From contig JAZRPG010000041.1 in NCBI GenBank assembly GCA_045649105.1, positions 1 to 64,000 of the forward strand: a DNA stretch of 64,000 nt, read 5' to 3'. The notes under the pieces are model-generated. The model saw nothing but the letters and a program-made list of their open reading frames with translations. It did not search any database and was not told the DNA's origin. Source of the DNA: JAZRPG01 sp045649105 (GTDB lineage: Bacteria > Bacillota > Clostridia > Oscillospirales > JAAYXM01). Of this stretch, positions 33,321-41,925 are shown piece by piece (positions within the stretch are counted from its first letter, which is position 1; every line of letters starts with the position of its first letter). The position numbers and the translations under genes were made by a program.

Positions 33321-35360
33321 TCATCTCCCACTGCCGTTAAGCGCTCTGTATATTGCAGAATCCGCCAAATTCACTTTATTATTATGATCTGCTACCGAAA
33401 TATGTACCCTTTCCCCGTCACATTCAAACTCAAGAAGCCCTACTTCGCGGAATATCTCAAGTGCCGTCAGAAACTTATATACCGTTATCCCCCTGTCCGC
33501 AGCGCAGATTTTCTTCTGCATCGCGGTAATGGGCGCATCAGCCTCAAACACCTTTTTTGTAATCGTGCGCCAGATTGTACCAAGCTCGCCATACGAAACA
33601 GTCTCAGCACCGGAGCAATCCCCTGCTTTAAGCTTTTCAATAGTGCCGAGTGCGCCGTCTATCCGCTCAAGCTCCTCCTCGCACGGACGCGCATCCTTTA
33701 TATGAAGCTGTACACTTCTGCCGTTATAGTTATTTATCTCAGGTGTGAACACGACATCTATGTAGTCGCCCTCTCCGAAAGAAATCTCCTGAAGTGTCTT
33801 CCCGAAATAAACGCACTGGAACCTTTTTCCGTGCTCTAACATAATTTTAAGGTGCCTGTTTCCGCCTATCGGGAATATTTGTGATACTTTGCAATTATTC
33901 ATACGAAGCTTTGGCGCCTCATTCATCTTTCCGTACGGCTCCATAATGCTGAGTGCATCAAGCTGCTCTATCGTCAGCTCATCGGGACTTGCCTCAAAAT
34001 CTATCTCAAGCACCGGCACATACTCCCGCATCTCCGGAAGCAACGCCTCACAAAGCTTTTTCCTGAACTCCGGAATATTTTCTCTTTTTATTACAACGCC
34101 CGCTGCAAGGTCATGCCCGCCGAATTTTTCGACAACATCTGCGCACTTACCGAGTGCACTGTGCAGGCTGATACCCGGAACACTGCGACCTGAGCCGCGA
34201 CAACCATCCTCATCCGACGATATAAGGACTGCGGGTTTTCCAAACCGATTGCATATGCGTGACGCAACAATACCGAGAACTCCATGATGCCACCTGTCCC
34301 CGTCTATTACCGCAGCGCTTTCGTCAAGGTATTCGGGGTGTTCCTCTAGCTTTGCCAAAACCTCACTCATTATTTTATTCTCGCACTCCCGCCGCTCGTT
34401 GTTCTTTTCACCGAGCTGCGCAGCAAGACGCTTTGCATCCTCCTTATTATCCGCAAACAGCAGCTCCAGCGCCAGAGACGCGCTGCCCATACGCCCTGCG
34501 GCATTTATCCTCGGCCCGATAAGAAAACCTATTGCGCCCGCGCTGAGCGGCTCTTTTTTTGTGGCACCTGCATTATCAAGCAACGCTGCAAGCCCCGGGC
34601 TTTCCGTCTCCGACAAAAGCTCCACCCCGAGGGAAACGATTATTCTGTTTTCATCACACAGCGGCATTACATCCGCAATCGTACCTATGCATACATACGG
34701 CAGGTATCTCCTCAAAACTTCCCTGTCATTTCCGCACATCGCACTCACAAGTTTGTAAGCAACGCCTACACCGGCAAGCCCGGAAAAGGGATACGAACAA
34801 TCCTCTCTGCTCGGATTTACAACAGCGCATGCCTCCGGCAGTGTCTCTCCGCATTTATGGTGGTCAGTTATTATCATATCCATTCCGAGCTCTGTCGCAA
34901 GCTTTGCTTCATCTACTGCGGTAATTCCCGTGTCGACCGTAACTATGACCTTTACTCCCATATCCGCAAGCTCACGAAGGGTATTTGAGGCAACGCCGTA
35001 CCCCTCGCTCAGTCTGTCCGGAATGTAATATGTACAGTCCGCGCCGATACTTTTTAAGTAGTGCAGCACAGTGTATGTCGCTGTGACGCCGTCTGCGTCA
35101 TAATCACCGTAAACTGCGATTTTCTCACCATCATTTATTGCAGCATTAAGGCGCGCGACAGCCTTATCCATGTCGCGCAAAAGAAACGGGTCATGCAACC
35201 CGTCTGTACTTTTTGCGAGGAATGCACGCGCATCGCCTACCGATACAATTCCCCTTGCTGCAAGCAGCTTTGACACAAGCGAAGGAAGTCCAAGCTCTTC
35301 CACAAGTCTCCGCGCAGCGGCTCCATCATAATTACCCGTTACCCATTTCGTTCTCTTCAT
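33321..35360 (-). CDS. recJ: Single-stranded-DNA-specific exonuclease RecJ
   Basis: RecJ (679 residues) degrades single-stranded DNA 5' to 3' in recombination and repair. DHH motifs are 'IAVYGDYDADGVTATYT', 'VDTGITAVDEA' and 'IITDHHKCGETLP'; the DHHA1 domain has 'EKFGGHDLAAGVVIKRENIP'. A C-terminal region of about 110 residues extends past the OB fold, as in other Clostridia. It heads a minus-strand operon with relA, dtd, MBL, hemZ and a kinase. Confidence 0.95.
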   Translation of the reverse strand: MKRTKWVTGNYDGAAARRLVEELGLPSLVSKLLAARGIVSVGDARAFLAKSTDGLHDPFLLRDMDKAVARLNAAINDGEKIAVYGDYDADGVTATYTVLHYLKSIGADCTYYIPDRLSEGYGVASNTLRELADMGVKVIVTVDTGITAVDEAKLATELGMDMIITDHHKCGETLPEACAVVNPSREDCSYPFSGLAGVGVAYKLVSAMCGNDREVLRRYLPYVCIGTIADVMPLCDENRIIVSLGVELLSETESPGLAALLDNAGATKKEPLSAGAIGFLIGPRINAAGRMGSASLALELLFADNKEDAKRLAAQLGEKNNERRECENKIMSEVLAKLEEHPEYLDESAAVIDGDRWHHGVLGIVASRICNRFGKPAVLISSDEDGCRGSGRSVPGISLHSALGKCADVVEKFGGHDLAAGVVIKRENIPEFRKKLCEALLPEMREYVPVLEIDFEASPDELTIEQLDALSIMEPYGKMNEAPKLRMNNCKVSQIFPIGGNRHLKIMLEHGKRFQCVYFGKTLQEISFGEGDYIDVVFTPEINNYNGRSVQLHIKDARPCEEELERIDGALGTIEKLKAGDCSGAETVSYGELGTIWRTITKKVFEADAPITAMQKKICAADRGITVYKFLTALEIFREVGLLEFECDGERVHISVADHNNKVNLADSAIYRALNGSGR

Positions 35361-35389
35361 TTTTCATTTCCTTTATTATTTATGATTAT

Positions 35390-35417
35390 ATTATATCAAA
35401 TTTTTTTAAAAAAACAA
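35390..35417 (-). promoter_or_regulatory. Candidate promoter of the recJ operon
   Basis: On the minus strand TTGTTT (35412-35417) and TATAAT (35390-35395) are 16 bases apart. The recJ ATG lies about 30 bases on, after AAAGGAAA. The -10 is perfect and the -35 partial. Confidence 0.5.
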
Positions 35418-35444
35418 CCTTACCGGAATGCTCGGGCATAAGTA

Positions 35445-35473
35445 TTTTATTTTTATTCTTTTAGTGCTATAAT
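35445..35473 (+). promoter_or_regulatory. Weak candidate promoter of the yihY-like gene
   Basis: A perfect TATAAT (35468-35473) lies 45 bases before the start codon. The sequence 17 bases upstream (TTTTAT) is a poor -35. Confidence 0.35.
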
Positions 35474-35518
35474 ATACAGGAATAACTATTTTATATTTTA
35501 TGTGGAGGCGATTGAATC

Positions 35519-36373
35519 TTGTTTGAGAAACTGCTTCAAATAAAACCCGGCTCCTCTGAATTCACAATTGCCACCAAGGCACTTATACGGAATTTTCGCG
35601 AACACGGCGTCGGGTATGCAGGCGGTCAGATAGCATACTTTCTGATTCTGTCGCTTTTTCCGTTTTTGATTTTTATAAATGCGCTCATTGCCTCTTTTAA
35701 CATTCCCGCCTTGAGCGTTATACAGTTTTTAGAGCCGTTCTTCCCCGAGCAAATCATTTCGCTCATCGCAAAGTATATCGAGTACATCAGCCAAAACCGT
35801 GGTATAAGCCTTCTTTCCTTCGGTATTATTCTTGCTGTATTTTCTGCTTCAAAAGCTGTCAGGTCTCTTGTAAACGCCTTTAACAATGCATATAATATCC
35901 CGCCGCAGCGCGGCTTTTTCGCACAGCTTCTGTTTTCGATGCTCTTTATTTTCGTATTCGGAGTGATAGTCCTTATATGTATTATGCTCGTTGCATTCGG
36001 AAACGAGTCCATATCAGGAATTATCGATGAAATTTCTGTTTCATTTGCTTTTATTGACTTGCTCGCAATATGGCGCTGGGTCACCATCTCCTTAATAATG
36101 TTTCTGATTATATCCGTTATGTACAAGCTTCTGCCGGATAAGAAAATAAAATACAAAGATACTCTCCCCGGTACTCTGCTTGCGCTTGCCGGATTTATCG
36201 TGCTGACATCTCTTTTCTCCCTATATGTGAATAATTTTATGGTAACATCTGCGCTCTACGGCTCTATCGGCGCCGTTATCCTCCTTTTGCTCTGGGCGTA
36301 TTTTGCAGGTACAATTCTTGTGCTGGGTGCAGAGCTCAACAACATATGCGAAATGATAAGAAAAAAACAATAA
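35519..36373 (+). CDS. YihY/BrkB-family membrane protein
   Basis: A 284-residue integral membrane protein with about six hydrophobic spans. The family start 'GVGYAGGQIAYFLILSLFPF' and the later 'LLPDKKIKYKDTLPGTLLAL' with 'SLYVNNFMVTSALYGSIGAV' are typical of YihY. Some members are called ribonuclease BN, but that name came from a misassignment and the function is unknown. The start is a TTG at 35519 placed 10 bases after GGAGG; no in-frame ATG lies near. Confidence 0.88.
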   Translation: MFEKLLQIKPGSSEFTIATKALIRNFREHGVGYAGGQIAYFLILSLFPFLIFINALIASFNIPALSVIQFLEPFFPEQIISLIAKYIEYISQNRGISLLSFGIILAVFSASKAVRSLVNAFNNAYNIPPQRGFFAQLLFSMLFIFVFGVIVLICIMLVAFGNESISGIIDEISVSFAFIDLLAIWRWVTISLIMFLIISVMYKLLPDKKIKYKDTLPGTLLALAGFIVLTSLFSLYVNNFMVTSALYGSIGAVILLLLWAYFAGTILVLGAELNNICEMIRKKQ

Positions 36374-36381
36374 ACGCACAA

Positions 36382-36413
36382 AAGGCCCCGTTCATAATGA
36401 ACGGGGCCTTAAA
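36382..36413. terminator. Bidirectional terminator hairpin
   Basis: AAGGCCCCGTTCAT and ATGAACGGGGCCTT form a long stem between the convergent yihY-like and acpP genes. On the minus strand it runs into CCTTTTGTG. The T-run is short on the plus side. Confidence 0.65.
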
Positions 36414-36430
36414 TTATCCGTAAGCCTTAT

Positions 36431-36658
36431 TTACATATTTGCTTCGATATAATTTACAACATCACCGACTGTTTTAAAGAGGTGCGCATCGCTGTCACTG
36501 ACAGTAATCTGAAACTCCTCCTCAACAGACATCATAAGCTCAACCATATCAAGTGAATCTGCTCCAAGGTCATCTATTATGCTCGTATTCTCCGTAACTG
36601 TCGAAGGGTCTACATCGAGCTGTGTCTCCAAAATGTTTCTCAAAGTGTCAAGTACCAT
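36431..36658 (-). CDS. acpP: Acyl carrier protein
   Basis: ACP (75 residues) carries growing fatty-acyl chains on a phosphopantetheine arm. The attachment serine is S35 in 'DLGADSLDMVELMM'. The acidic helix II and the overall length match fatty-acid ACPs. It stands alone here, not in a fab cluster. A GGAGGTATAATTT site precedes the ATG. Confidence 0.95.
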   Translation of the reverse strand: MVLDTLRNILETQLDVDPSTVTENTSIIDDLGADSLDMVELMMSVEEEFQITVSDSDAHLFKTVGDVVNYIEANM

Positions 36659-36713
36659 AAATTATACCTCCGTAACATAAATTAGTGGCTTCTGCCACAT
36701 CTTCCTAACACGT

Positions 36714-36742
36714 ATAATAGCACTAATAATCAAGTTTTGCAA
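36714..36742 (-). promoter_or_regulatory. Candidate promoter of acpP
   Basis: TTGCAA (36737-36742), 17 bases, then TATTAT (36714-36719) on the minus strand. The 50-base leader can form a small TGGC-AGAA-GCCA hairpin. I looked for a FapR operator here and found no match. Confidence 0.5.
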
Positions 36743-36757
36743 TAGGTGAATTTCAAG

Positions 36758-37870
36758 TCAGACAAGTTTCTTTTTTACAAGCTCCAAAAACTTCTCTGCC
36801 TCCTCCTCCGTACTGAAGCGGGACAGACTTATCCGCACAACACTGCCCGAAAGCTTATCAGAAACCCGCAACGCCCGCAAAACATGGCTTTTCTTACCTC
36901 TGCTGCACGCAGAGCCTGATGATACATAAATTTCCGATTCCTCCAGAATCCGCATTGACACCTCACTCGGATATTTTGTAAACGCAACAGAAAGAATGTG
37001 CGGAGCGGGATTGTGAGGTTCGATTACATATGCATTTTCAAAGGACGCTATCCCATCTGAAATCTTTTTGCGCAGACGAGATATTCTCTCCATATCCGGC
37101 ATGCAGCTCTCCGAAGCTATCTTCACAGCCTCCCCGAAAGCGGCAATCAGCGGCACAGACTCCGTTCCCGAGCGCATACCGCGCTCCTGTCCTCCGCCGC
37201 AAATCTGTGGAGCAAGACGCACTCCGCGGCGGATATACAGCGCTCCCACCCCCTTCGGTGCATGGATTTTATGCCCGCTTACGGATATTATATCCACTCC
37301 CAAGCGGTTTACATTCATCGGAATCTTAAGAAACGCCTGAACAGCATCCGTGTGTATAAGAACATCTCTTTTTTTCGCCCTGACAGCGTTTGCAATCGCC
37401 CGAATATCCATCACTGAGCCTACCTCGTTGTTAACGCTCATAACCGACACCAGGAATGTGTCATCTCTTACGGCAGCAGCGACATCCTCAGCATGTACCG
37501 AGCCGTCTTCCCCCGGCTCTATAAACGTAACATCATAGCCGCGCGCCTCAAGCTTTTTTGCCGCATTCAGCACAGAGGGATGTTCAAATGATGTTGTTAT
37601 CATATGGCGGTGGCGACCTGAGCGTTCTGCCGCACCGAAAATCGCAAGATTGTTGCTCTCCGTTCCGCAGGAGGTAAATACAACTTCATCCCCGTCACAC
37701 CCGAGCACAGCGGCAATCGCAAGTCTTGCCTTCTTAACTTCGAGCTCTGCAGATATACCCATTGCGTGTAACGATGACGGATTACCAAAACCGTCGCACA
37801 TTGCCTTCAGAGCTGCATCTGCCGCTTCGCGAATCACTGCCGTGGTCGATGCATTATCAAAATAAATCAT
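36758..37870 (-). CDS. Cysteine desulfurase (NifS/IscS-like)
   Basis: A 370-residue PLP enzyme that removes sulfur from cysteine for Fe-S or thio-tRNA synthesis. Features are 'MIYFDNASTTAVIREAADAA', the PLP lysine K201 in 'SVSGHKIHAPKGVGAL', 'GGGQERGMRSGTESVPLIAA' and the catalytic Cys322 in 'VSSGSACSRGKKSHVL'. The short Cys-loop suggests the NifS-like group seen in Clostridia. No iscU, thiI or mnmA is adjacent, so its acceptor is unknown. Confidence 0.9.
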   Translation of the reverse strand: MIYFDNASTTAVIREAADAALKAMCDGFGNPSSLHAMGISAELEVKKARLAIAAVLGCDGDEVVFTSCGTESNNLAIFGAAERSGRHRHMITTSFEHPSVLNAAKKLEARGYDVTFIEPGEDGSVHAEDVAAAVRDDTFLVSVMSVNNEVGSVMDIRAIANAVRAKKRDVLIHTDAVQAFLKIPMNVNRLGVDIISVSGHKIHAPKGVGALYIRRGVRLAPQICGGGQERGMRSGTESVPLIAAFGEAVKIASESCMPDMERISRLRKKISDGIASFENAYVIEPHNPAPHILSVAFTKYPSEVSMRILEESEIYVSSGSACSRGKKSHVLRALRVSDKLSGSVVRISLSRFSTEEEAEKFLELVKKKLV

Positions 37871-38008
37871 TTAAAATCTCTCCGCCTTATCTTTATCATA
37901 TGGGCACTTTTCCGCTTTATCTCAAGCTTTTCTGCCCGAAACACATGTCGTTGCACTCTCTTATTTTTACATTATAGAATATTTTTTCTGATAAATCCAG
38001 TATTAATA

Positions 38009-38038
38009 TTGTAAAAGCAGAGTGAAGTGTGTTATAAT
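38009..38038 (+). promoter_or_regulatory. Candidate promoter of purA
   Basis: TTGTAA (38009-38014) and TATAAT (38033-38038) with an 18-base spacer. The leader to purA is about 75 bases. The rest of the 248-base gap between the cysteine desulfurase gene and purA shows no other clear element. Confidence 0.55.
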
Positions 38039-38118
38039 ATGCGTTGGCATTGATAAGGCGCGGTTTTGCGCATATATATTTAAAGACTTTTCGGAACTAT
38101 ATAAGGGGGAGTCATTGC

Positions 38119-39393
38119 ATGTCAGGAAAAGTTATCCTCGGAGCGCAGTGGGGCGACGAGGGCAAGGGCAAATTTATAGATATATTCGCATCGGAGGCCG
38201 ATTTGGTTGTCCGCTCGCAGGGCGGTAACAACGCGGGTCACACGGTAATTGTAGGTGATAATGTCTATAAGCTGCACCTCATTCCGTCAGGTATACTCTA
38301 TAAAGGTACAATGAACATTATCGGGTCAGGTGTTGTTCTCGACCCGAAGGTTATTCTGTCCGAGATGGACGAGCTCGCAGAAAAGGGTGCTCCGCTCGAC
38401 AATTTATTTATCGACTCGCGCACGCATGTTATCATGCCCTGGCACATCGAACAAGATGGGCTTGAGGAGATTGCCCGCGGTGCAGGCGATATCGGAACAA
38501 CAAAGAAGGGCATCGGACCCTGCTACATGGACAAAGCTCAGCGCATAGGCATCCGTATGCATGACTTTGTTTCAGAGGAAAAGTTTTTTGCAGCAGTTAA
38601 GCGCATAGGCACTATTAAAAATAACCTTTTTGTAAAATACTACGGCGGAAAAGCACTTGACCTTGACGCAATTGCCGCTGAATACTGGGAGTATGCAAAG
38701 AGACTCTCTCCCCTTGTCCGCGATACGACGGTCATGGTATATGATGCGCTCAAGAGTGGCAAAAAGGTTCTGTTTGAAGGTGCTCAGGGTACGCTTCTCG
38801 ACCTTGATATGGGTACGTATCCGTATGTTACATCATCTCATCCTGTCGCCGGCGGCGTATGTGTCGGCTCAGGAATCGGCCCGACACTTATCGATGAAGT
38901 TGTCGGCATATTCAAAGGATACACGACACGCGTCGGAAAAGGTCCGTTCCCGACAGAGCTTGATGACGAAATCGGCGAATATATACGCTCAGCAGGTGCT
39001 GAATTCGGCGTTACTACCGGTCGTGCGCGCCGCACAGGTTGGTTTGACGCCGTTATGGCGCGGTATGCCGTCCGCGTAAACGGACTCACTTCTATAGTCA
39101 TAAATAAAATCGACCCTCTTCGCGGACTCCCGACTTTGAAAATCTGCACAGCATACGAGATGGACGGAAAGATTATAAACGACTTCCCTGCCGACCTCGA
39201 TGACCTTGCTAAGTGCAAGCCGGTTTATGAGGAGCTTCCGGGATTTAACGAGGATATTTCCTCTATAAAGCGCTACGAGGACTTCCCTGCAAATATAAAG
39301 AACTACATTGATGCGGTTGAACGCCTCTGCGGATGCCCGGTTTCAATAGTCGGCGTCGGACCTGACCGCGAACAGATAGTATATAAAAAGTAA
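38119..39393 (+). CDS. purA: Adenylosuccinate synthetase
   Basis: PurA (424 residues) joins IMP and aspartate with GTP to give adenylosuccinate, the first step to AMP. The start 'VILGAQWGDEGKGKFIDIFA' includes the GTP loop. 'NNAGHTVIVGDNVYKLHLIP', 'GIGPCYMDKAQRIGIR' and 'FEGAQGTLLDLDMGTYPYVT' are conserved. The ATG at 38119 with GGGGGAG upstream is preferred over an in-frame ATG 25 codons earlier. It has its own promoter and terminator. Confidence 0.97.
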   Translation: MSGKVILGAQWGDEGKGKFIDIFASEADLVVRSQGGNNAGHTVIVGDNVYKLHLIPSGILYKGTMNIIGSGVVLDPKVILSEMDELAEKGAPLDNLFIDSRTHVIMPWHIEQDGLEEIARGAGDIGTTKKGIGPCYMDKAQRIGIRMHDFVSEEKFFAAVKRIGTIKNNLFVKYYGGKALDLDAIAAEYWEYAKRLSPLVRDTTVMVYDALKSGKKVLFEGAQGTLLDLDMGTYPYVTSSHPVAGGVCVGSGIGPTLIDEVVGIFKGYTTRVGKGPFPTELDDEIGEYIRSAGAEFGVTTGRARRTGWFDAVMARYAVRVNGLTSIVINKIDPLRGLPTLKICTAYEMDGKIINDFPADLDDLAKCKPVYEELPGFNEDISSIKRYEDFPANIKNYIDAVERLCGCPVSIVGVGPDREQIVYKK

Positions 39394-39412
39394 TTTTTCA
39401 AAACCTATTATG

Positions 39413-39448
39413 CGGCAGCGGACTTTTTACGGTTCGCTGCCGTTTTTT
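39413..39448 (+). terminator. Intrinsic terminator of purA
   Basis: CGGCAGCG and CGCTGCCG (39413-39420, 39435-39442) enclose a 14-base loop and are followed by TTTTTT. It lies 20 bases after the purA stop. Confidence 0.85.
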
Positions 39449-39501
39449 ATAGAATTCACACCGCGCGCAGTAGAAGATATAGTTATTTTACTAAAAATAA
39501 A

Positions 39502-39554
39502 ATACCATATATTGTGTTTTTGATATTGACAGAAATTCAAATAAGTAGTAAAAT
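39502..39554 (+). promoter_or_regulatory. nrdJ promoter with NrdR-box-like site
   Basis: TTGACA (39526-39531), 17 bases, TAAAAT (39549-39554) is a strong promoter. Directly upstream, ATACCATATATTGTGT (39502-39517) matches the NrdR box (ACACWATATMTWGTGT) at 14 of 16 positions. A weaker match at 39472-39487 lies 30 bases before it, close to the usual three-turn spacing. NrdR represses ribonucleotide reductase genes in many bacteria; the regulator itself is not in this window. Confidence 0.6.
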
Positions 39555-39580
39555 AAATGCTATTGAAGGAGGAGAATACG

Positions 39581-41845
39581 ATGAAAATATCTGAAAATGC
39601 AATCAAGGTTCTCGAAAAAAGATACCTTGCAAAAGATGCAAACGGAAAGGTTACAGAATCTGTTGAAGGTCTGTTCCGCCGCGTAGCTGATGCAATTTCC
39701 GCATCTGACTTAAATTATGACAAAAATGCCGACATAAAGAAAATTTCGGACGAATTCTATAATGTTATGACGAATCTTGAGTTTTTGCCGAACTCGCCCA
39801 CACTTATGAACGCAGGGCGTGACCTCGGCCAGCTCTCGGCATGCTTTGTGCTTCCGGTTGCCGACTCCATGGGTGATATTTTTGAGGCCATCAAGCAAGC
39901 TGCCCTCATTCACCAGAGCGGAGGCGGCACAGGGTTTTCGTTCTCACGCCTTCGTCAGAGCGGCAGTGTTGTCCGCTCAACGGGTGGCGTTGCGTCCGGC
40001 CCCATATCGTTTATGAAAGTATTTAACATGGCTACTGAGGCCGTCAAGCAGGGCGGAACGCGCCGCGGCGCCAACATGGGAATCCTCAGGGTTGACCACC
40101 CCGATATTCTTGAGTTTATCTCCTGCAAGGAAAACACATCTGACATTACAAACTTCAATATATCAGTCGGAATTACGGAAGAGTTTATGAAAGCCGCCGA
40201 GGAGGGACGCGACTATGACCTTATCGCCCCCAATACCGGCGAGGTTGTTGCCACGCTCTCTGCGCGTGACGTCTTTTCAAAGATTGTAGACCACGCATGG
40301 TCAACGGGTGAACCGGGAATAATATTTCTCGACAGGCTCAACCGTGACAATGTCGTCCCGTCGCAGGGTGAAATTGAATCCACAAACCCCTGTGGCGAGC
40401 AGCCGCTTCTCCCCTATGAGTCATGCAACCTCGGTTCCATTAACCTCGTCGAGATGCTCGCTGAAAATGACTTTGACTGGAAGAAGCTTAAAAAGACAAT
40501 TAAAACGGCTGTTCATTTCCTTGACAATGTAATCGATGCGAATAAATACCCCCTTGAGCTTATAGATTTCACTACAAAGCAGACACGAAAGATTGGCCTC
40601 GGTGTCATGGGCTGGGCAGACTCGCTCTTAAAACTCGGAATCCCATATAACTCCGACGAGGCTGTAGAGCTCGCTGAGAAGGTTATGGGCTTCATTACCG
40701 AGGAAGGACGCGCTGCAAGCCGCGCTTTGGCAAAAGTACGCGGTGCATTCCCGCTCTTTAACGAAAGCATATACAAGGATGAGGAGCCGCTCCGCAACGC
40801 AACAGTCACTACAATAGCTCCGACAGGTACACTCTCAATAATCGCAAATGTCTCAAGCGGTGTTGAGCCTGTATTTGCTTATGCATACATACGAAATGTT
40901 ATGGACGGAACGGAGCTTCTCGAGGTTTCCTCTCCGCTCCGCGATGAGCTTACACGCCGTGGCCTCTACAGTGATGAGCTTATGCGCAGCGTCGCAAAAG
41001 CAGGAAATCTGCATAATCTTGACGGCATTCCTGACGATGTGCGCCGTATATTCGTATCGGCACACGAGGTTACGCCCGAGTGGCATATTAAGATGCAGGC
41101 CGCATTCCAGCGCCACACTGACAATGCCGTATCAAAAACCGTAAACTTCCCGAACAGCGCAACCCGCGAAGATGTTGCCGAGGTATACACACAGGCATAT
41201 AAGCTCGGCTGCAAGGGTGTTACAATATACCGTGACGGAAGCCGCGATTCGCAGGTTTTAAACATCGGTGAGGTAAAGCAGTCGGCAGAAAACAAACCTG
41301 CCGCTCCCGGAAAGATTCTTCCGAGAAAACGCCCCGAGGTTACTCACGGCATAACCGAGCGCTGCGAAATCGGATGCGGAAAGCTTTACATTACCATAAA
41401 CTATGACGAAAACGGAATTTGCGAGGTATTCACAAACACCGGACGTCACGGCGGATGCCCATCACAGAGCGAGGCTACAAGCCGCCTCGTAACAACTGCG
41501 CTCCGCTCCGGTGTAGATGCTCAATACATAATAAAGCAGCTTAAGGGCATACGCTGTCCGTCAACAATCCGTCAGCCGGACAAGAAGGTCACCTCCTGCC
41601 CCGATGCCATTGCCCGCGCACTTGAGGGTGTTCTCAAAAACTACGAAAACGGAAATCTCAAGACATGCGGAAGCGTAATAGAGTCCTGCAAGGCTTCGAA
41701 AAAGGCGCCTACAGCAGCATCTGCTGCGCATGACATTCCTGCCTCAGCTTCAAAAATCCGCGTATGTCCTGAATGCGGTGCTGCAGTTGAGCACGAGGGT
41801 GGCTGTGTCGTCTGCCGCGACTGCGGATACTCAAAATGTAACTAA
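39581..41845 (+). CDS. nrdJ: Adenosylcobalamin-dependent ribonucleotide reductase (class II)
   Basis: This 754-residue enzyme reduces ribonucleotides to deoxyribonucleotides using a B12-derived radical. Conserved parts include Cys88 in 'LSACFVLPVADSMGD', 'SGGGTGFSFSRLRQSG', 'NPCGEQPLLPYESCNLGSIN', 'APTGTLSIIANVSSGVEPVF' and 'GVTIYRDGSR'. The C-terminus carries a zinc-ribbon-like pair ('CPECG', 'CRDCG'), typical of the NrdJ/NrdZ type. No ATP cone is seen at the N-terminus. The ATG at 39581 follows GAAGGAGGAG. No cobalamin riboswitch is visible in the short leader. Confidence 0.95.
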   Translation: MKISENAIKVLEKRYLAKDANGKVTESVEGLFRRVADAISASDLNYDKNADIKKISDEFYNVMTNLEFLPNSPTLMNAGRDLGQLSACFVLPVADSMGDIFEAIKQAALIHQSGGGTGFSFSRLRQSGSVVRSTGGVASGPISFMKVFNMATEAVKQGGTRRGANMGILRVDHPDILEFISCKENTSDITNFNISVGITEEFMKAAEEGRDYDLIAPNTGEVVATLSARDVFSKIVDHAWSTGEPGIIFLDRLNRDNVVPSQGEIESTNPCGEQPLLPYESCNLGSINLVEMLAENDFDWKKLKKTIKTAVHFLDNVIDANKYPLELIDFTTKQTRKIGLGVMGWADSLLKLGIPYNSDEAVELAEKVMGFITEEGRAASRALAKVRGAFPLFNESIYKDEEPLRNATVTTIAPTGTLSIIANVSSGVEPVFAYAYIRNVMDGTELLEVSSPLRDELTRRGLYSDELMRSVAKAGNLHNLDGIPDDVRRIFVSAHEVTPEWHIKMQAAFQRHTDNAVSKTVNFPNSATREDVAEVYTQAYKLGCKGVTIYRDGSRDSQVLNIGEVKQSAENKPAAPGKILPRKRPEVTHGITERCEIGCGKLYITINYDENGICEVFTNTGRHGGCPSQSEATSRLVTTALRSGVDAQYIIKQLKGIRCPSTIRQPDKKVTSCPDAIARALEGVLKNYENGNLKTCGSVIESCKASKKAPTAASAAHDIPASASKIRVCPECGAAVEHEGGCVVCRDCGYSKCN

Positions 41846-41852
41846 CGCCTTA

Positions 41853-41881
41853 TTGACACAATCCCTCTGTAATAGTATAAT
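41853..41881 (+). promoter_or_regulatory. Perfect consensus promoter of the UDP-sugar dehydrogenase gene
   Basis: TTGACA (41853-41858), 17 bases, TATAAT (41876-41881). It begins 8 bases after the nrdJ stop, so the gene has its own strong transcription start. Confidence 0.85.
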
Positions 41882-41925
41882 TACATGAGCAAAAAAACAC
41901 ACACTACCTGAAAAGAGGTACGGTT

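Noticed and set aside
36660..36760. FapR operator at acpP
   Set aside because: Half sites resembling TTAGTG exist, but the dyad spacing and second half do not match.
39449..39580. Cobalamin riboswitch upstream of the B12-dependent reductase
   Set aside because: The transcribed leader is about 20 bases and lacks the B12-box motif.
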